A stretch of DNA of 28,945 nucleotides, taken from positions 1 to 28,945 of the forward strand of contig NCSJ02000456.1 of the NCBI GenBank assembly GCA_002812745.2, written 5' to 3'. Numbering within the stretch: the first letter of the stretch is position 1; the number at the start of each line of letters is the position of its first letter. The position numbers and the translations under genes are program-made. Under the pieces are notes generated by a model. The model did no database searches. It saw nothing but the letters and a program-made list of their open reading frames with translations, and was not told the origin of the DNA. Source of the stretch: Scytalidium lignicola (Eukaryota > Ascomycota > Leotiomycetes). Below, piece by piece: positions 10,749 through 20,903 of the stretch.

Positions 10749-11464
10749 ATGTTAGGGACTGCAGCACGGAGAGCCATCGCAAAGGATTCCGGCTCTGAGG
10801 CCTTGAAGAAGGGAGCTAAGAGAGATCCCGAGCTCTATGTAAAAAAACCCGCTCCAGCTTCCTCCTCTGCCACTGCTACGGCCATGGCCATTAAGACTCT
10901 AGTTCCTGACTTTGGCTCGATCTGCAAATGAATATTGGCTAACATTATGCTTTTCTTCCCACAGATCCTCGCAGCAATCATGTCTGGCGTCTTCGGCGCT
11001 GCTGGCTACTACTTCGGTATGACGCTACCCTCCCCTCCTCTCCTCAATCGTACGGGTATATCGAAAAATTAAAGGTTCGGAGCTGACGAGATAACTTTAT
11101 AGGCCGCAAGCCAACTTCCGCTACTTCAGAGACCAAGGTCGCCGTCGCCGATTTGCCATGGGAGAAGGAGGGCGCGACTGGTAAATACTCGTACCACCCT
11201 CAGGCAAACCTAAACAACGCTCCCAAGGAGGCACCAAGCGCTCTTCACAGCGTGGTTATCCCCAATGTTAACCTACCAAAGGTAAGAAGCCCTAGATTAT
11301 ATGTCAATGGCCTTCTACGAACCACTATGAGCCTATATCAGCTGATATGAGGTGCTGGGACGAGACATGTCACCTTTTTAATCTCTCCTTTGGATTAGAT
11401 GGCTAACAACAAACTCTAGGAGCTACATGAGAAGTACAATAAGTGGGGCAAGGAGGGTTACTAG
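10749..11464 (+). CDS. Small single-pass membrane protein, probably mitochondrial
   Basis: Four exons, 10749-10838, 10965-11016, 11103-11281 and 11420-11464, give 121 residues. All three introns have a CTAAC/CTGAC branch site. The first donor (GTAAAA) is weak and intron 1 stays open in frame for about 90 bases. The N terminus (residues 1-25) is basic and amphipathic, like a mitochondrial presequence. One hydrophobic segment (ILAAIMSGVFGAAGYYFG, about 31-48) follows DPELY. The rest is soluble and polar, with LPWEKEG and GKYSYHP and ending in ELHEKYNKWGKEGY. The clean phase across four exons and the compact ending argue for a real gene. The layout (short N terminus, one span, Tyr/Trp-rich tail) recalls NDUFA4/B12D-type small respiratory-chain proteins, but I do not recognise the family with certainty. 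Confidence 0.75.
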
Positions 11465-12311
11465 ATATCAGAGAAATCATTATTAGATGTTGGCGACGGG
11501 CTGCGGTCATTCCTGGGGAAGTTTTTTGAATAACAGTGATACCGTTGCTTAGAACGCTACAAATTATGTACAAAGCTGTCCTGTATACACGTTCAAGGTC
11601 CCTTTTCTGAGTGGAGTCCATTCATCCTATATATGTGATATCGCCTCACCTTTTATTAATTAGCTAAGTCTTAATTTCTATGATTGTTTGGGCTTAGTGT
11701 CTAAAGTCCACTACAGACTAAGCATGATGTTACTCGGGACTTGGATGTAACGTGGAGTATGTAGACAAGGAGGTCTACCATTACTCTTAAGAATAGCACA
11801 GATAATCGAGTAATGTACGGGTAATGCGCGTGTCAATAAAGTATATATATACTGATAAGTGAGAGCTGCTGCCCATCTACGGGCGATTCTGTCGAGAAGT
11901 GAAGACACCTAGCTATAGTAGGTGAAACGCGAATGGGTAGCCGTATCTAAGCACCAAAGCTATCCTTCCCGATCCCTATCCGGGTAAGCTATGCTATGCC
12001 ATGCCAAAAACCACCAAAAAAAAAACTCCTAATCCCATCCAGACCATCTATAGCCATCCTTCCCCAAGCCCAAGGGGTAGGCTTAACAGTCTAATGATAA
12101 CGATAATGATAATAACAATGGTAACATCAAAATGAACTCAACCAGAACCCCTAAAGGCAAGCTATCCTTCCCTGTATCCAAGGGTAAGCTATACCATGCA
12201 CCGTCCGCTGCCACAACGCCGACCGCGACTCAAGCGGCAAATACCAAAAAATCAGAAGTGAATGCACAATGCGATCTCAAAACCACCCAGAAGCATTCCA
12301 AGAGAAGCAGA
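11465..12311. other. Convergent intergenic region with hairpin repeats
   Basis: About 850 bases between the 3' ends of the small membrane-protein gene and the unrecognised gene on the minus strand. It holds three imperfect hairpin units (listed separately), an A tract at 12016-12025 and a TAATGATAA-type simple stretch at 12091-12117. I see no coding region; the plus-strand open frame from 12132 is mostly antisense to the next gene. Confidence 0.6.
11957..12199. repeat. Three imperfect hairpin-forming repeat units
   Basis: Unit 1 (11957-12004) is AAGCTATCCTTCCC, an 11-nt spacer, then GGGTAAGCTATG and a CCATGC end. Unit 3 (12159-12199) has the same 14-mer, a 9-nt spacer, then GGGTAAGCTATACCATGC. 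Unit 2 (12051-12085) is degenerate: TAGCCATCCTTCCCC and GGGGTAGGCTTA. Each unit is an imperfect inverted repeat (AGCT..CCC against GGG..AGCT). Starts are about 95-110 bases apart. The origin is unknown: decayed tandem duplication, MITE-like relics or 3'-end structure. Confidence 0.6.
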
Positions 12312-13112
12312 TTAGATGAGCTCAAAACCATCAACTTCAATGACATTCTCAGTCTCTGCAGGAGTGGCCTTCACCGCTCGCTGTTTGGGGCTCTTCTTCC
12401 CCTTACCCTTGGTAAGGATGGTCTCTCCCTCATTGTCCAAAACCTCGTACTCGCCATGGACGATCTTTTCAGTCTGTTCGTTAACCCACTTCTTCTCTGC
12501 TAGCTCTACCAAACCACCAAGGTCGATTTGGCGACCGTTAGGTCCTGGGCTGGATACCTTATTCTCGTAGCTATAGAGAATACTAGCATCGTTGTCGCTA
12601 TTAGCTAGGACCACGGTCTGGACCGAAGAGTTGGTGGCATTATTATGCTGAGGGACTAGGTCTAGGAGGGAGTGGGAGAGGGAGGAGCCTTCATGCTCGC
12701 GAGCATCATCTCTAGCATCAGCCAGGCGACGGACTCGCATGGCATCTGGTCCACTATACATGCCACCGTAGAAGTACTTCTCGCTATGATGTGATCTGCG
12801 AACGTGAAGAGTTAGCTATCAGGAAGTTCGATGAGACGCTACTTGATGGGTGTGATCTCGTAATACCCTAGCTAAGGGATATGGGGGAGTTACTTACACC
12901 TGGCTATACTGCTTGCAAGGTCGTACCTTAGCCCGCTGTCCTTCATTTCCACCAATGAGTCCACCGCTGGGATCATCAAGCGCAGGCTCAAATCTCATAA
13001 ACACACCAGAAGATGGACGCGTTCCGCGGACCCATTTCTGGTTATGGTCCCTGTCACGCTTGAACGGAAGAGAGGCGGAGCGGATGTCACGGCACTCAAG
13101 AGGAGCTGCCAT
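12312..13112 (-). CDS. Conserved-looking protein of unknown function, 232 residues
   Basis: Exons 13112-12898 and 12795-12312. The 102-nt intron has a GTAAGT donor, a CTAGC/CTAAC-like branch region and a GCAG acceptor, with phase 2 joining at a Val codon. I do not recognise the protein. The N-terminal third is basic and aromatic (SLPFKRDRDHNQKW, VRGTRPSSGVFMRF) and looks folded or nucleic-acid-binding-like. The middle holds HHSEKYFYGGMYSGPD and then a polar low-complexity stretch. The C-terminal third is charged, with EYEVLDNEGETIL and a Lys-rich KGKGKKSPKQR patch. There is no signal peptide and no membrane segment. The promoter side (13113-13160) is GGAGA-rich on +, that is, CT-rich on the coding strand, as expected for a fungal gene. 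Confidence 0.72.
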
Positions 13113-14231
13113 GGTCGTCGAGATAGTCGATATTTAGGAGAGGAGAGGAGAGGTTGTCTAACGTGGTAATAGTTGGAACTAGAGGAGAACTTGTCTGCCG
13201 GTTGGGGATAAACAGACAAGATATGCTTTACCGGAAGGATAGGAATAGCAGGTCAGACCGAGTGACTGGAATGGTGTTTGCCGTGGCTTGGGTACGCGGT
13301 AGGAGTCACACAGCTAAGTAGTGATATTGAATGAAAGGGTCGACACAAGGATAAGGAGGATGCAGCCTGGTCGGCAAGTGACTCAGCCTTGGGACCGAGA
13401 GGAGTTAATGAAAGGAGGTTGGCGAATGAGCGTACGAGACTCTGCGGTTTGTATATTGCGTTCAAAGAGAGAGACAAAGACAGATGGATACTGATAAAGG
13501 GCAGCTTCTAATGGAAATGAGTTTGCTTGGTAAATGGAGTTTTGGTTTATTTTGGACTTGAATAGATGAGCAATCAAGGAGGAGAGGGGAGGAAGGGGGA
13601 GGAAGGGACGCGCCGCTTTATGAATCATTACCTCTTGTTATTACCTTCGCACGCTTCGGTTCCATCATAACGACACTGACCTTGCTCTGGCCTCAGCCGA
13701 GGGGGTCAGCCTGGGATGCTCATGACCTCGTTGGTATCAGCTGGGTCCTTGTGGACATCCCAATAAGATAACGGACGTTCGAGGACGCTCGGCTTGCCCA
13801 CGGGCTTTCAAGGCGGTGCTCGACTAGCCACACGCGGGGGCTGATGCAGATGGGCTGCGATGCGATAATACACAATTACTTGTATTGCGATAAGACACGC
13901 GCCATCGCCGTAACGGGTATGGCCGAAGGAGAAGGAGGGGTTGCGTCTTCCGAGTAATGCCATTATGCACACACACCTGCGATGATCCAGGATCACGTGT
14001 AGCTATTGCTTACTCACTGACACATGGGCCTGTCCAATTGTGTTACACGATATTCTAGTGGAGTACGGTGGCACGGGTGGTAATCTAGTATCGATTGACT
14101 TTGGGATTTTAAATTATCATTAGCATTGCTATTACTGCTATTAATTGCATAGATATCTATTAAACCAACACATAGATCATTAACCAACGTGAATTCGATT
14201 TCTCTGAGTTGAGTCCAAGACCTTCTGCTCT
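13113..14231. other. Intergenic region upstream of the unrecognised gene and downstream of the GPI-type gene
   Basis: The first 500 bases are purine-rich on + (GGAGAGG runs at 13137-13153 and 13580-13610) and form the minus-strand promoter region. The rest is mixed, with an AT-rich patch at 14098-14180. A TCACGTGT box lies at about 13993-14000. No supported gene, RNA or mobile element. Confidence 0.6.
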
Positions 14232-16151
14232 TTAACCAAGAAAACAGAGGGCCAGCATGAACCACGCAGCAAGTTGGAATCCTTTCGGCAGCGCCTCTGG
14301 TCGAATTGCTGCGTTGGTGAATGGCGTGCCAGATGTAGATGTAGTGGAGTTAGAAGTGTATGACGGCATCTTAGATGGCGAAGAAGGAGGTGGGACTGAT
14401 GCTGAAGCTGTAATATCGACCGCTTTAGCAGCGCCAGTTGGGCTAACGTAGCCACCGATGGTAGAAGTCGTGGAATTCCAGTTGGGGTATGGTATCGTGA
14501 AGGTCGTGGCAGTTGGCATGGTGTAGGTAGGGACGACGAAGGTAGGAGCATAAACAGTCGAAACAGCTGGTGTCTTGCATGGAGTAAGGGAGAAACCTTG
14601 TGTAATCGCTGCTGTTGGAACACTTGTTGCAGAGGAAGACGAAGTTGTTGAAAGTGTAAAGGATGGTTGGATCTGACCAGCTGGGCATACGGTGGTATAA
14701 AGCACCGTTGTGCTCGTAATAACCACTTCGCTGGCTTGATTTGCAGGGCAGTGAATAACATTCGCGGCGCAGCTGGTAACAGTAACCAGGTCCGTGGAGT
14801 AGACTGTAGAAGTAACGAGTGAAGGAGCGGTAGTGATGGTGCTATTCGAATAACGCGAGGTTGGGGTAGCAGTAACTGAGCCTGAAGATTGATAAAAGAT
14901 AGCACCGGTCGATGAGAAGACTGCACTGGATGAAGTGCTCGTAGCGATAGCAGTGACAGCAATCGGAGTTGTCGAAGGTGCTGCGGATACGCTCCCAATT
15001 ATGCTACTTTCGGCAAGAGACATTGTCTCGGCAGGTGCTGTATATATCGTACCGGTGGGCTCAATATCCCGGACTAGGCAGAGGCTGGGTAAAGCAACGT
15101 CAAGGATAGTTGTAACAACAGCTGGCGCGACTCCGAAAGTCTTGTAATCAATCTCAACCACAGCATGGGCATAAGCTCCGATATTAACATCTATGCTCTC
15201 GGTGATGGCCAGGTCACAATCTGATGTTGAGGCAAGACTTGCTTCGTACTCGATTAGATCTGCAGATACACCAAGTTCGAAGTCAAAACCAGTCCCAAAA
15301 ACCTCAACTGTAGTGCCTGCCTGAACCCGCACTCGAAGAGCAGCTCTGAAGATCGCAGAGCCAGATCTTACTTCAACTGGAAGATGCTGGACGGAGCCAC
15401 CAGAGCTAGTATATCGGTCAAATGGATGTTCACAAAAGTTGAACATATGGAAATACTTACAAGCTGTGATCCACAATATCACCACTTAGGGGGTCAACAG
15501 TAATATAAGCCCCTTCAGGAAAGGCGACTTCAAAGCCTGCGCTAAGATCTATTTCAGCTGAAAGAGAGAACACCAAGTCTACAAAGACACCTAGTCCAAG
15601 AGTGACCTCCTCACTGCAAGCAATGCCAGATGTGATTCCGGAGGAGAAAATCGGGATAGAATACGTCATCGTATCAATCGCAAGGATATCAAACTCGAAA
15701 TATCCTCCACAGTCATCAAATGAGATCTTTACATCAAGATCGAAGGCATCCATGATCGTGTCAACGGGGTCTTTAAAGAACTCTACGATATCGCCAATTA
15801 TATCCTCGTTCTTGTTTACGCCTGAAGTGGTTATGACGGCTGTGCCCCAGGTGCGACAATCAATGCACTCAACCTTCAACCTAGCTGAGTTTCCGCCTGT
15901 AGCAGCCACGCTGTTTATGAGGTCAGATAAGCCAGCAAACAAGTGAAAAACAACACCTACACATCGAAGAGGACATCATTCTCGTGCGCAGTTACAAGAC
16001 TGTAGCTTCCAAGATTGATCGAAGGAAGTCTTTCCTGGGCAGCTAAGTCCATTGCAAGGCCATCAGAACGGACGTCGACGGGACCTGCTAGACTACTGGT
16101 GACGAATAATGCACCCAACGCGACTGCTGGACTAACGAAAGAAGGCAACAT
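14232..16151 (-). CDS. Secreted Ser/Thr-rich cell-surface protein with GPI-type C terminus
   Basis: Exons 16151-15961, 15910-15461 and 15405-14232 give 604 residues. Introns of 50 and 55 nt (GTAGGT and GTAAGT donors) join in phase 2. A signal peptide is clear at residues 1-22, cleaved after SLA. Residues 23 to about 320 form a probable beta-rich domain with paired cysteines (CIDC, DDCGGYFEF, IACSEE, TSDCDLA, SLCLV). From about 330 the chain is very rich in Ser, Thr, Ala and Pro, with many short VTSTVYSTD-like segments, as in O-mannosylated wall proteins. The last 20 residues end in a hydrophobic tail (FQLAAWFMLALCFLG) without a following charge, consistent with a GPI-attachment signal; small residues near TNAA could be the omega site. 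A wall or plasma-membrane location is likely. No enzymatic motif is visible and I cannot name the N-terminal domain. Confidence 0.85.
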
Positions 16152-16725
16152 TGTGGTACTATGTAAACGAATATATTAACCGGGACAGTAAAGAATGACT
16201 GTAGTTGGAAACAAGTAAAAGACTGTGTGGGTGCCGAAGCAAGATGGTCAAGAAGTTTGTGACATTGCAAGGCTCATTTAAGGGATCAGGAAGCCCTTTG
16301 ATTTATATATTTGAGATCCGGAGGAGGTCTCTTTACAGGTAATAAAAGGTACATGTGAAAGACAGCCTGTCACTGGAAGGGAAAAAAGAAAGAACGGAGA
16401 TGAGAGGCAGCTTCCGCATCCTGTCCAAAGCCGTTGTCAATGCACCATTTGACCTATGAGATGACCTTCCACGGAGGAAAAAGAAGCTTATGGGCAGACT
16501 GCCGGGCAGACCAGGGCTAGGGAAGGTTCTAAACACCAGTTGTGGAAAGAAAAATAAAAGTGAAAAATAATCCTACTGTTATTGGAAACTTTCGACTGGA
16601 GGAGTGCCCTGGCGCCAGGAGTTAGGATTCCAATCCATGGCTAGATTATTGCTGCATCGATTGGTCTGGCAAATACCAGGTCATGCTACAGAATAATCAG
16701 CCGTAAAACGAGGGTCCACAGCCAG

Positions 16726-16746
16726 AGTGACCAGTGACCAGTGACC
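16726..16746. repeat. (AGTGACC)3 tandem repeat
   Basis: Three exact head-to-tail AGTGACC units in the intergenic region. Confidence 0.85.
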
Positions 16747-16918
16747 GTCGCACATCGATGCCCTGTTCTCCGAGCTGGACTGTGATGTATTTCACAGCCG
16801 CCGTGGCCCCTTGGCCCCAGAGCCTCATCAAGCCTCTCACAGCTTCTCTTGCAAGAGACTTTGGCGTAATTATGGGATGCGGGCACGAGGGTTGCATGAA
16901 GGATCAAGCGTGTTGAAG

Positions 16919-16940
16919 TTCAGGGGCAATTCAGGGGCAA
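16919..16940. repeat. Tandem duplicate of an 11-mer
   Basis: TTCAGGGGCAA is repeated exactly twice, head to tail. Confidence 0.85.
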
Positions 16941-17273
16941 GGCTGCGATTGGTTCAAGCTTGATATTACGGCTAGGTGCATAATCAGGCATAAATAAGGC
17001 AATTAACAGGAGTGAGTGAACTAAATTTGATAACAGCACCCCAATCTAAAACCACGTGCAAATCTGATCAAGGGAACAACAACACTCAGGCACGTCACCT
17101 CAGCGGCGCGTACCTGCTGACTTGAAGCGACCGAGCTGTCTCGTCATCGTTGAACGGATCAGTAAGCTGCTTTACAGTAATATTACTGATTTAGAAGTTA
17201 ACTTACATCGAATAAGTTAAAATGTAGTTTACAGCATAGATGACGTAATATAATCTTCAGGCAGACCGCTCAA

Positions 17274-17281
17274 TCACGTGA
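17274..17281. promoter_or_regulatory. TCACGTGA palindrome upstream of Cwc26
   Basis: Perfect octamer 144 bases upstream of the ATG at 17425, with a TGACGTAA box 26 bases further upstream. It is identical to the octamer at 10616-10623. A bHLH (Cbf1-like) role is inferred from the motif only. Confidence 0.4.
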
Positions 17282-17424
17282 AGGGTTTTCTCTTTAATGC
17301 CTGAGGCTTTTGATAAGATACTCGTAGCTCTAAACATTCAAGAACATCACGACAAGCAGCGCATTTTCCGCTTCCAACCAATTCCTTTCATAATAAAAGT
17401 TTTTCCTATTACAGTGCCCCCCTA

Positions 17425-18453
17425 ATGTCGCTCTCAAGCTACCTTGCTCAAAAATACCTCACTGCAGACTCTTCCTCGAAATCCACCTCCAAGAAGCGCA
17501 AGCGCAAGAATCATGCAGCAGACGCGGGTCTAATAATCGCTGATGACGACGCACTAGGCTGGAATCCGAACTCCACAAACCAAGACAACGAAGATGAAGA
17601 AGGTCGACCCATTACTGTAAATAGCGGAAGCGCTGAGTTTCGCAAGGCGAGCAAGAGTAGCTGGAAAACTGTTGGCGTGCCGGCTTTACAACCTAAAGAC
17701 GCAACGGATAGCAGTGGAGCAGATGCTGCAGCGGCAGATGCAATTATAGCCAATACCGCAGCCGAGAATAGCGCTGCACAGCATGAGGATGAGGGACCTG
17801 CGGTGGTCGGGGATATAGAAATGGATGTGGATAATGCAGGAGTGGTAAAGATGGGGGATGGGACGCACGCAGGTTTACAGAGCGCCGCTGCCGTGGCACA
17901 GCAGTTTGCAAAGCGGAAACGCGAGGAGCAGTTGGCATGGGAAAGGCAACAGGGGAAGAAGGCTATGGGTGGGAATGCCGAGGAGACTGTATACAGAGAT
18001 GCTACGGGGCGTAGGATAGATATCTCCATGAGGCGGCAGGAGGCGAGGCGGGAGTTAGACGAGAAAGCACGCAAGGAGAGGGAAGAGAAAGAGGCTCAGA
18101 AGGGAGATATACAAAGGTTGGAGAGGGAGAGAAGAAAGGAGGAACTCGACGAAGCTCGATTCATGCCGCTGGCCAGGACTGCCGACGATGCAGAGCTTAA
18201 TAGGGAACTAAAAGAAGTGGACAGGTGGAATGATCCTGCAGCACAGTTTCTCACAAAGAAGAATGAAAGGAGGAGTGCTACGGGGAAGCCACTATATAAG
18301 GGAGCAGCCCCACCGAATCGATACGGGATACGACCCGGACATAGATGGGATGGAGTGGACAGAAGTAATGGATGGGAGGCCGAAAGGTTTAAGGCTATGA
18401 ACAGGAGGATACGGAATAAGGAGCTAGATTTTGCATGGCAGACGGACGAATAG
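17425..18453 (+). CDS. Pre-mRNA-splicing factor Bud13/Cwc26
   Basis: Intronless, 342 residues. The N terminus (LSSYLAQKYL) and the basic KKRKRK stretch at about 23-30 fit Cwc26. A disordered Ala/Asp-rich middle follows. The conserved C-terminal half starts with ETVYRDATGRRIDI near residue 189, followed by a long charged helix. It ends with NRYGIRPGHRWDGVDRS and NGWE near 300-316, the Trp-containing segment by which yeast Bud13 binds Snu17/Ist3. The protein belongs to the RES complex (Bud13, Pml1, Snu17), which joins the activated spliceosome and promotes splicing and nuclear retention of unspliced transcripts. The 165-base gap to the TFIIF gene means the two 3' ends converge closely. Confidence 0.93.
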   Translation: MSLSSYLAQKYLTADSSSKSTSKKRKRKNHAADAGLIIADDDALGWNPNSTNQDNEDEEGRPITVNSGSAEFRKASKSSWKTVGVPALQPKDATDSSGADAAAADAIIANTAAENSAAQHEDEGPAVVGDIEMDVDNAGVVKMGDGTHAGLQSAAAVAQQFAKRKREEQLAWERQQGKKAMGGNAEETVYRDATGRRIDISMRRQEARRELDEKARKEREEKEAQKGDIQRLERERRKEELDEARFMPLARTADDAELNRELKEVDRWNDPAAQFLTKKNERRSATGKPLYKGAAPPNRYGIRPGHRWDGVDRSNGWEAERFKAMNRRIRNKELDFAWQTDE

Positions 18454-18618
18454 TCTTGGAGCTCAACATGCAATTTTCATTAGGGTGTAGTGAGCCTCTG
18501 GTTTATTATACATGTGCCCCCTTTTTGGTGGATCCTTCCTCGTTAAGTGCCAGATTTAAAAGCGCATTCCTCCCTTTGGTAAAATGATGATCGAAATTAC
18601 AAGACCTGGATTCCCTGG

Positions 18619-20903
18619 TCATGGTTTGGGTCTCAAGAGCTTATCTGGCCCATAAAGAGAGTTCTCTTTCACCAAACGGATAAACTCCTTTTTATCTGTC
18701 ATGCCTTTGCCATCCCCAACTCTTCCCACAAAGTACTTCATCAGGCTACCAATAGCAATGCCTGATGCAGGAATAGCTGCTGCAATTTCCTGTGCCGACA
18801 CTGGACCGCTGCGAGGTGACCCTCCTGGAGCAACAGGAGCTATAGCTTTGATTGTTAGTTTATCATAAAAATAAAAAGGTAAAAGCTTTGAGATAACTTA
18901 CCTGGGCTACCAGCACGACTTCCCCCAGTCTTGCTTGGGGCGGGGCTGCCCGCTCTTGAACCATTACCGGTTAAGCGGATTTTAATCTTCTTCTTCCCGC
19001 CTACCCCATCAGACATCTCACCTCCCGTAGCTTCTCCATCACTCATCGCATTGCTATTTGCCTGGTTGGGATTTGGAGGCGCTGATTGAATCTCCGATAG
19101 TTTTGATGGGTTCAAGTTCAACTTGATGATGGATGACTTTCGTGGGCTGCTTCCTGGAAGGGGTTGCGAAGGGGATGGAGACATTGGCCGAGACCCAGGT
19201 TGTGAAGTAGAACCGGTGGGTTGTGACGCAGACAACTGATGCTTCTTTTTATGTTTCTTGCGAGATGACTCGTTACCGCTGGATTCAGATAAGTTAGGAG
19301 ACCCAGCTCTCTTCAAGGATTTTGACTTCAACGGATCCGTATGTTTTGGCCTTCCTGAAGGTGTGCTGCTACCTTTAGATGAGGTTCCAGACGGGCCCTT
19401 CGACTCGGCTTTAGCTTTCAGTTTCGCCTCTTCGTCCTTTCTTCTATCTCTCTCGGCCTGTTTTTCCTCGTCGGATGTAATATCTTCACTCTACGTTTTA
19501 TCAGTAAACATCTAACAAGCATAAAACATTTCACATACCGAAGATGAATAGGGGTGATCGCTGTCAGTTTCATAAATATAGTTCTTCTCCCGTTTCTGTA
19601 ATGCTTTCCTCACACCCTTACCTAGCTTTCTTCGTTTCTCTGCTTCCCTTTCCTCTGCGTTTAATTCTTTTTCAACCTCAGCTTCATTAGCCTGGCCAAA
19701 TACATTCGCTCCTAGTTGCTCGCGCTTGATTCTATCTTGTGCATCCTTGGCATCCTCATCCCTGTCTGGTTCTACAGTTGGCATTTCATCATCATCCTGG
19801 AACAAATCATCGGCTTCGAAGTCCAGATCATCCATATCTTGGTATTCGGTCTTAGGGGCCATCCTAAATGTACTACTTTCGGATTTGACAGTATAAAGGT
19901 TATTAAGCTGTTTACGGGTCTCCTGCTTTGCTCGATCCGCCTCTTGCTGCTCATGGGTTTTCATTGCCCATCTTGACTCCCTTGTCTTCTTGCTCAGAAG
20001 AGCCTCTGCCTCGTCAATGGTCAAGGTCTTGAACTGGTTCTTAGGCGTAAATCGATACCACTTTTCAATTGGTATCATTTTGAAGTCTGTCCCATCGATT
20101 ACGAAGATAACGTTTGTATCTGAAAGAGCCGCCTCGTAATTTCCGACCCAAGTATTTTTATTATCTGCATCTTCCAGATGCCAAGGCAGAGCTTCTTCAT
20201 ATCTTAGATCCGATTCCTTCTTCTGCTCCTCCGTCTTATCTAGCCTATGCACCTGAGTCGTCTTCTCATTTCGAAAAGCTTGTGGCTTCTTCGAAGTGGT
20301 GGCGTTATTTCCAGTTGGCGCAATCTGTGCCAGATCTGCCGCCCTTCTTGCCTCTTTCTCAGCCTTCAGGATCTCCAATCTCTCCCGCTCTTTTGAATCC
20401 ATAGGTATCTCCGTAGTAGCCTCTTCCTCTTTGACGACTTTTCCCGGGGGCGGTTGTCTTGGATCTCGACGGTGTAACGATACTGGTCTCGTGAATTCGT
20501 CCTGATTTGTCGGATCTATATCCTTCCTAGCTGCGAATCGTGCCATGTGATATCTCAACCCTTCTCGAAGAGCTTTTTTTGTCGTCAGTAGTGGATAATC
20601 TTGGTAAGGTCCTGTAGGAGGATTTGTCCAGCCGCCATTAGCCTTTGGTCGGGCACTAGTAACAGCAAGAGGGACCACGCCAGGCCGACGAGCTTGTGCA
20701 GCAACATTCAATGTGTTCTGCCCAGGTGTAGCTGCGCGGCCATTTTGCTTGAGGCCAGATGGAGGCAGTATGTTGGCCCTTCGGACTGGTTTCTTGCGCG
20801 GAACCAAAGGGTCCGCAGCTTTAGGTTTTCGAACAAACTGAGGCGGCGCGCCATTTGGAGTTGGCGTCCGTCCATTGGACAGCCCAGATGGAGAAGCACT
20901 CAT
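18619..20903 (-). CDS. Transcription initiation factor IIF large subunit (Tfg1/RAP74)
   Basis: Exons 20903-19539, 19490-18902 and 18845-18619 give 726 residues. Introns of 48 and 56 nt have GTATGT and GTAAGT donors, and CTAAC is seen in the second. The start is the ATG at 20903 in ACCATGAG context; the frame is open further upstream but has no ATG. The dimerisation region is in two blocks, as in yeast Tfg1: DYPLLTTKKALREGL from about residue 102, and LPWHLEDADNKNTWVG..EAALSDTNV..PIEKWYRFTP at about 238-303. A long acidic then Lys/Ser/Pro-rich linker follows, including KKHKKKHQ. The last 60 residues (SAQEIAAAIP, then KKEFIRLVKEN) form the C-terminal winged helix that contacts FCP1-type phosphatase. 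TFIIF binds RNA polymerase II and stabilises the preinitiation complex. The divergent neighbour starts 1 kb away. Confidence 0.95.

Larger units (their letters stand above)
16152..17424. other. Divergent intergenic region between the cell-surface protein gene and Cwc26
   Basis: About 1.27 kb. It contains two small tandem repeats (16726-16746 and 16919-16940), a TGACGTAA CRE-like box at 17241-17248 and a TCACGTGA palindrome at 17274-17281. Overlapping short open frames on both strands at 16686-16916 have no supporting features. No gene is supported. Confidence 0.6.

Noticed and set aside
12132..12503. Plus-strand open frame of 123 codons across the hairpin repeats
   Set aside because: Its second half is antisense to the spliced gene at 12312-13112, and its first half is low-complexity repeat sequence.
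16686..16916. Overlapping open frames on both strands in the intergenic region upstream of Cwc26
   Set aside because: Short, mutually overlapping, lacking splice partners or recognisable motifs; likely chance openness in a GC-richer patch.
17511..18074. 187-codon antisense frame within Cwc26
   Set aside because: Ala/Ser-rich reverse reading of a real intronless gene; no independent support.
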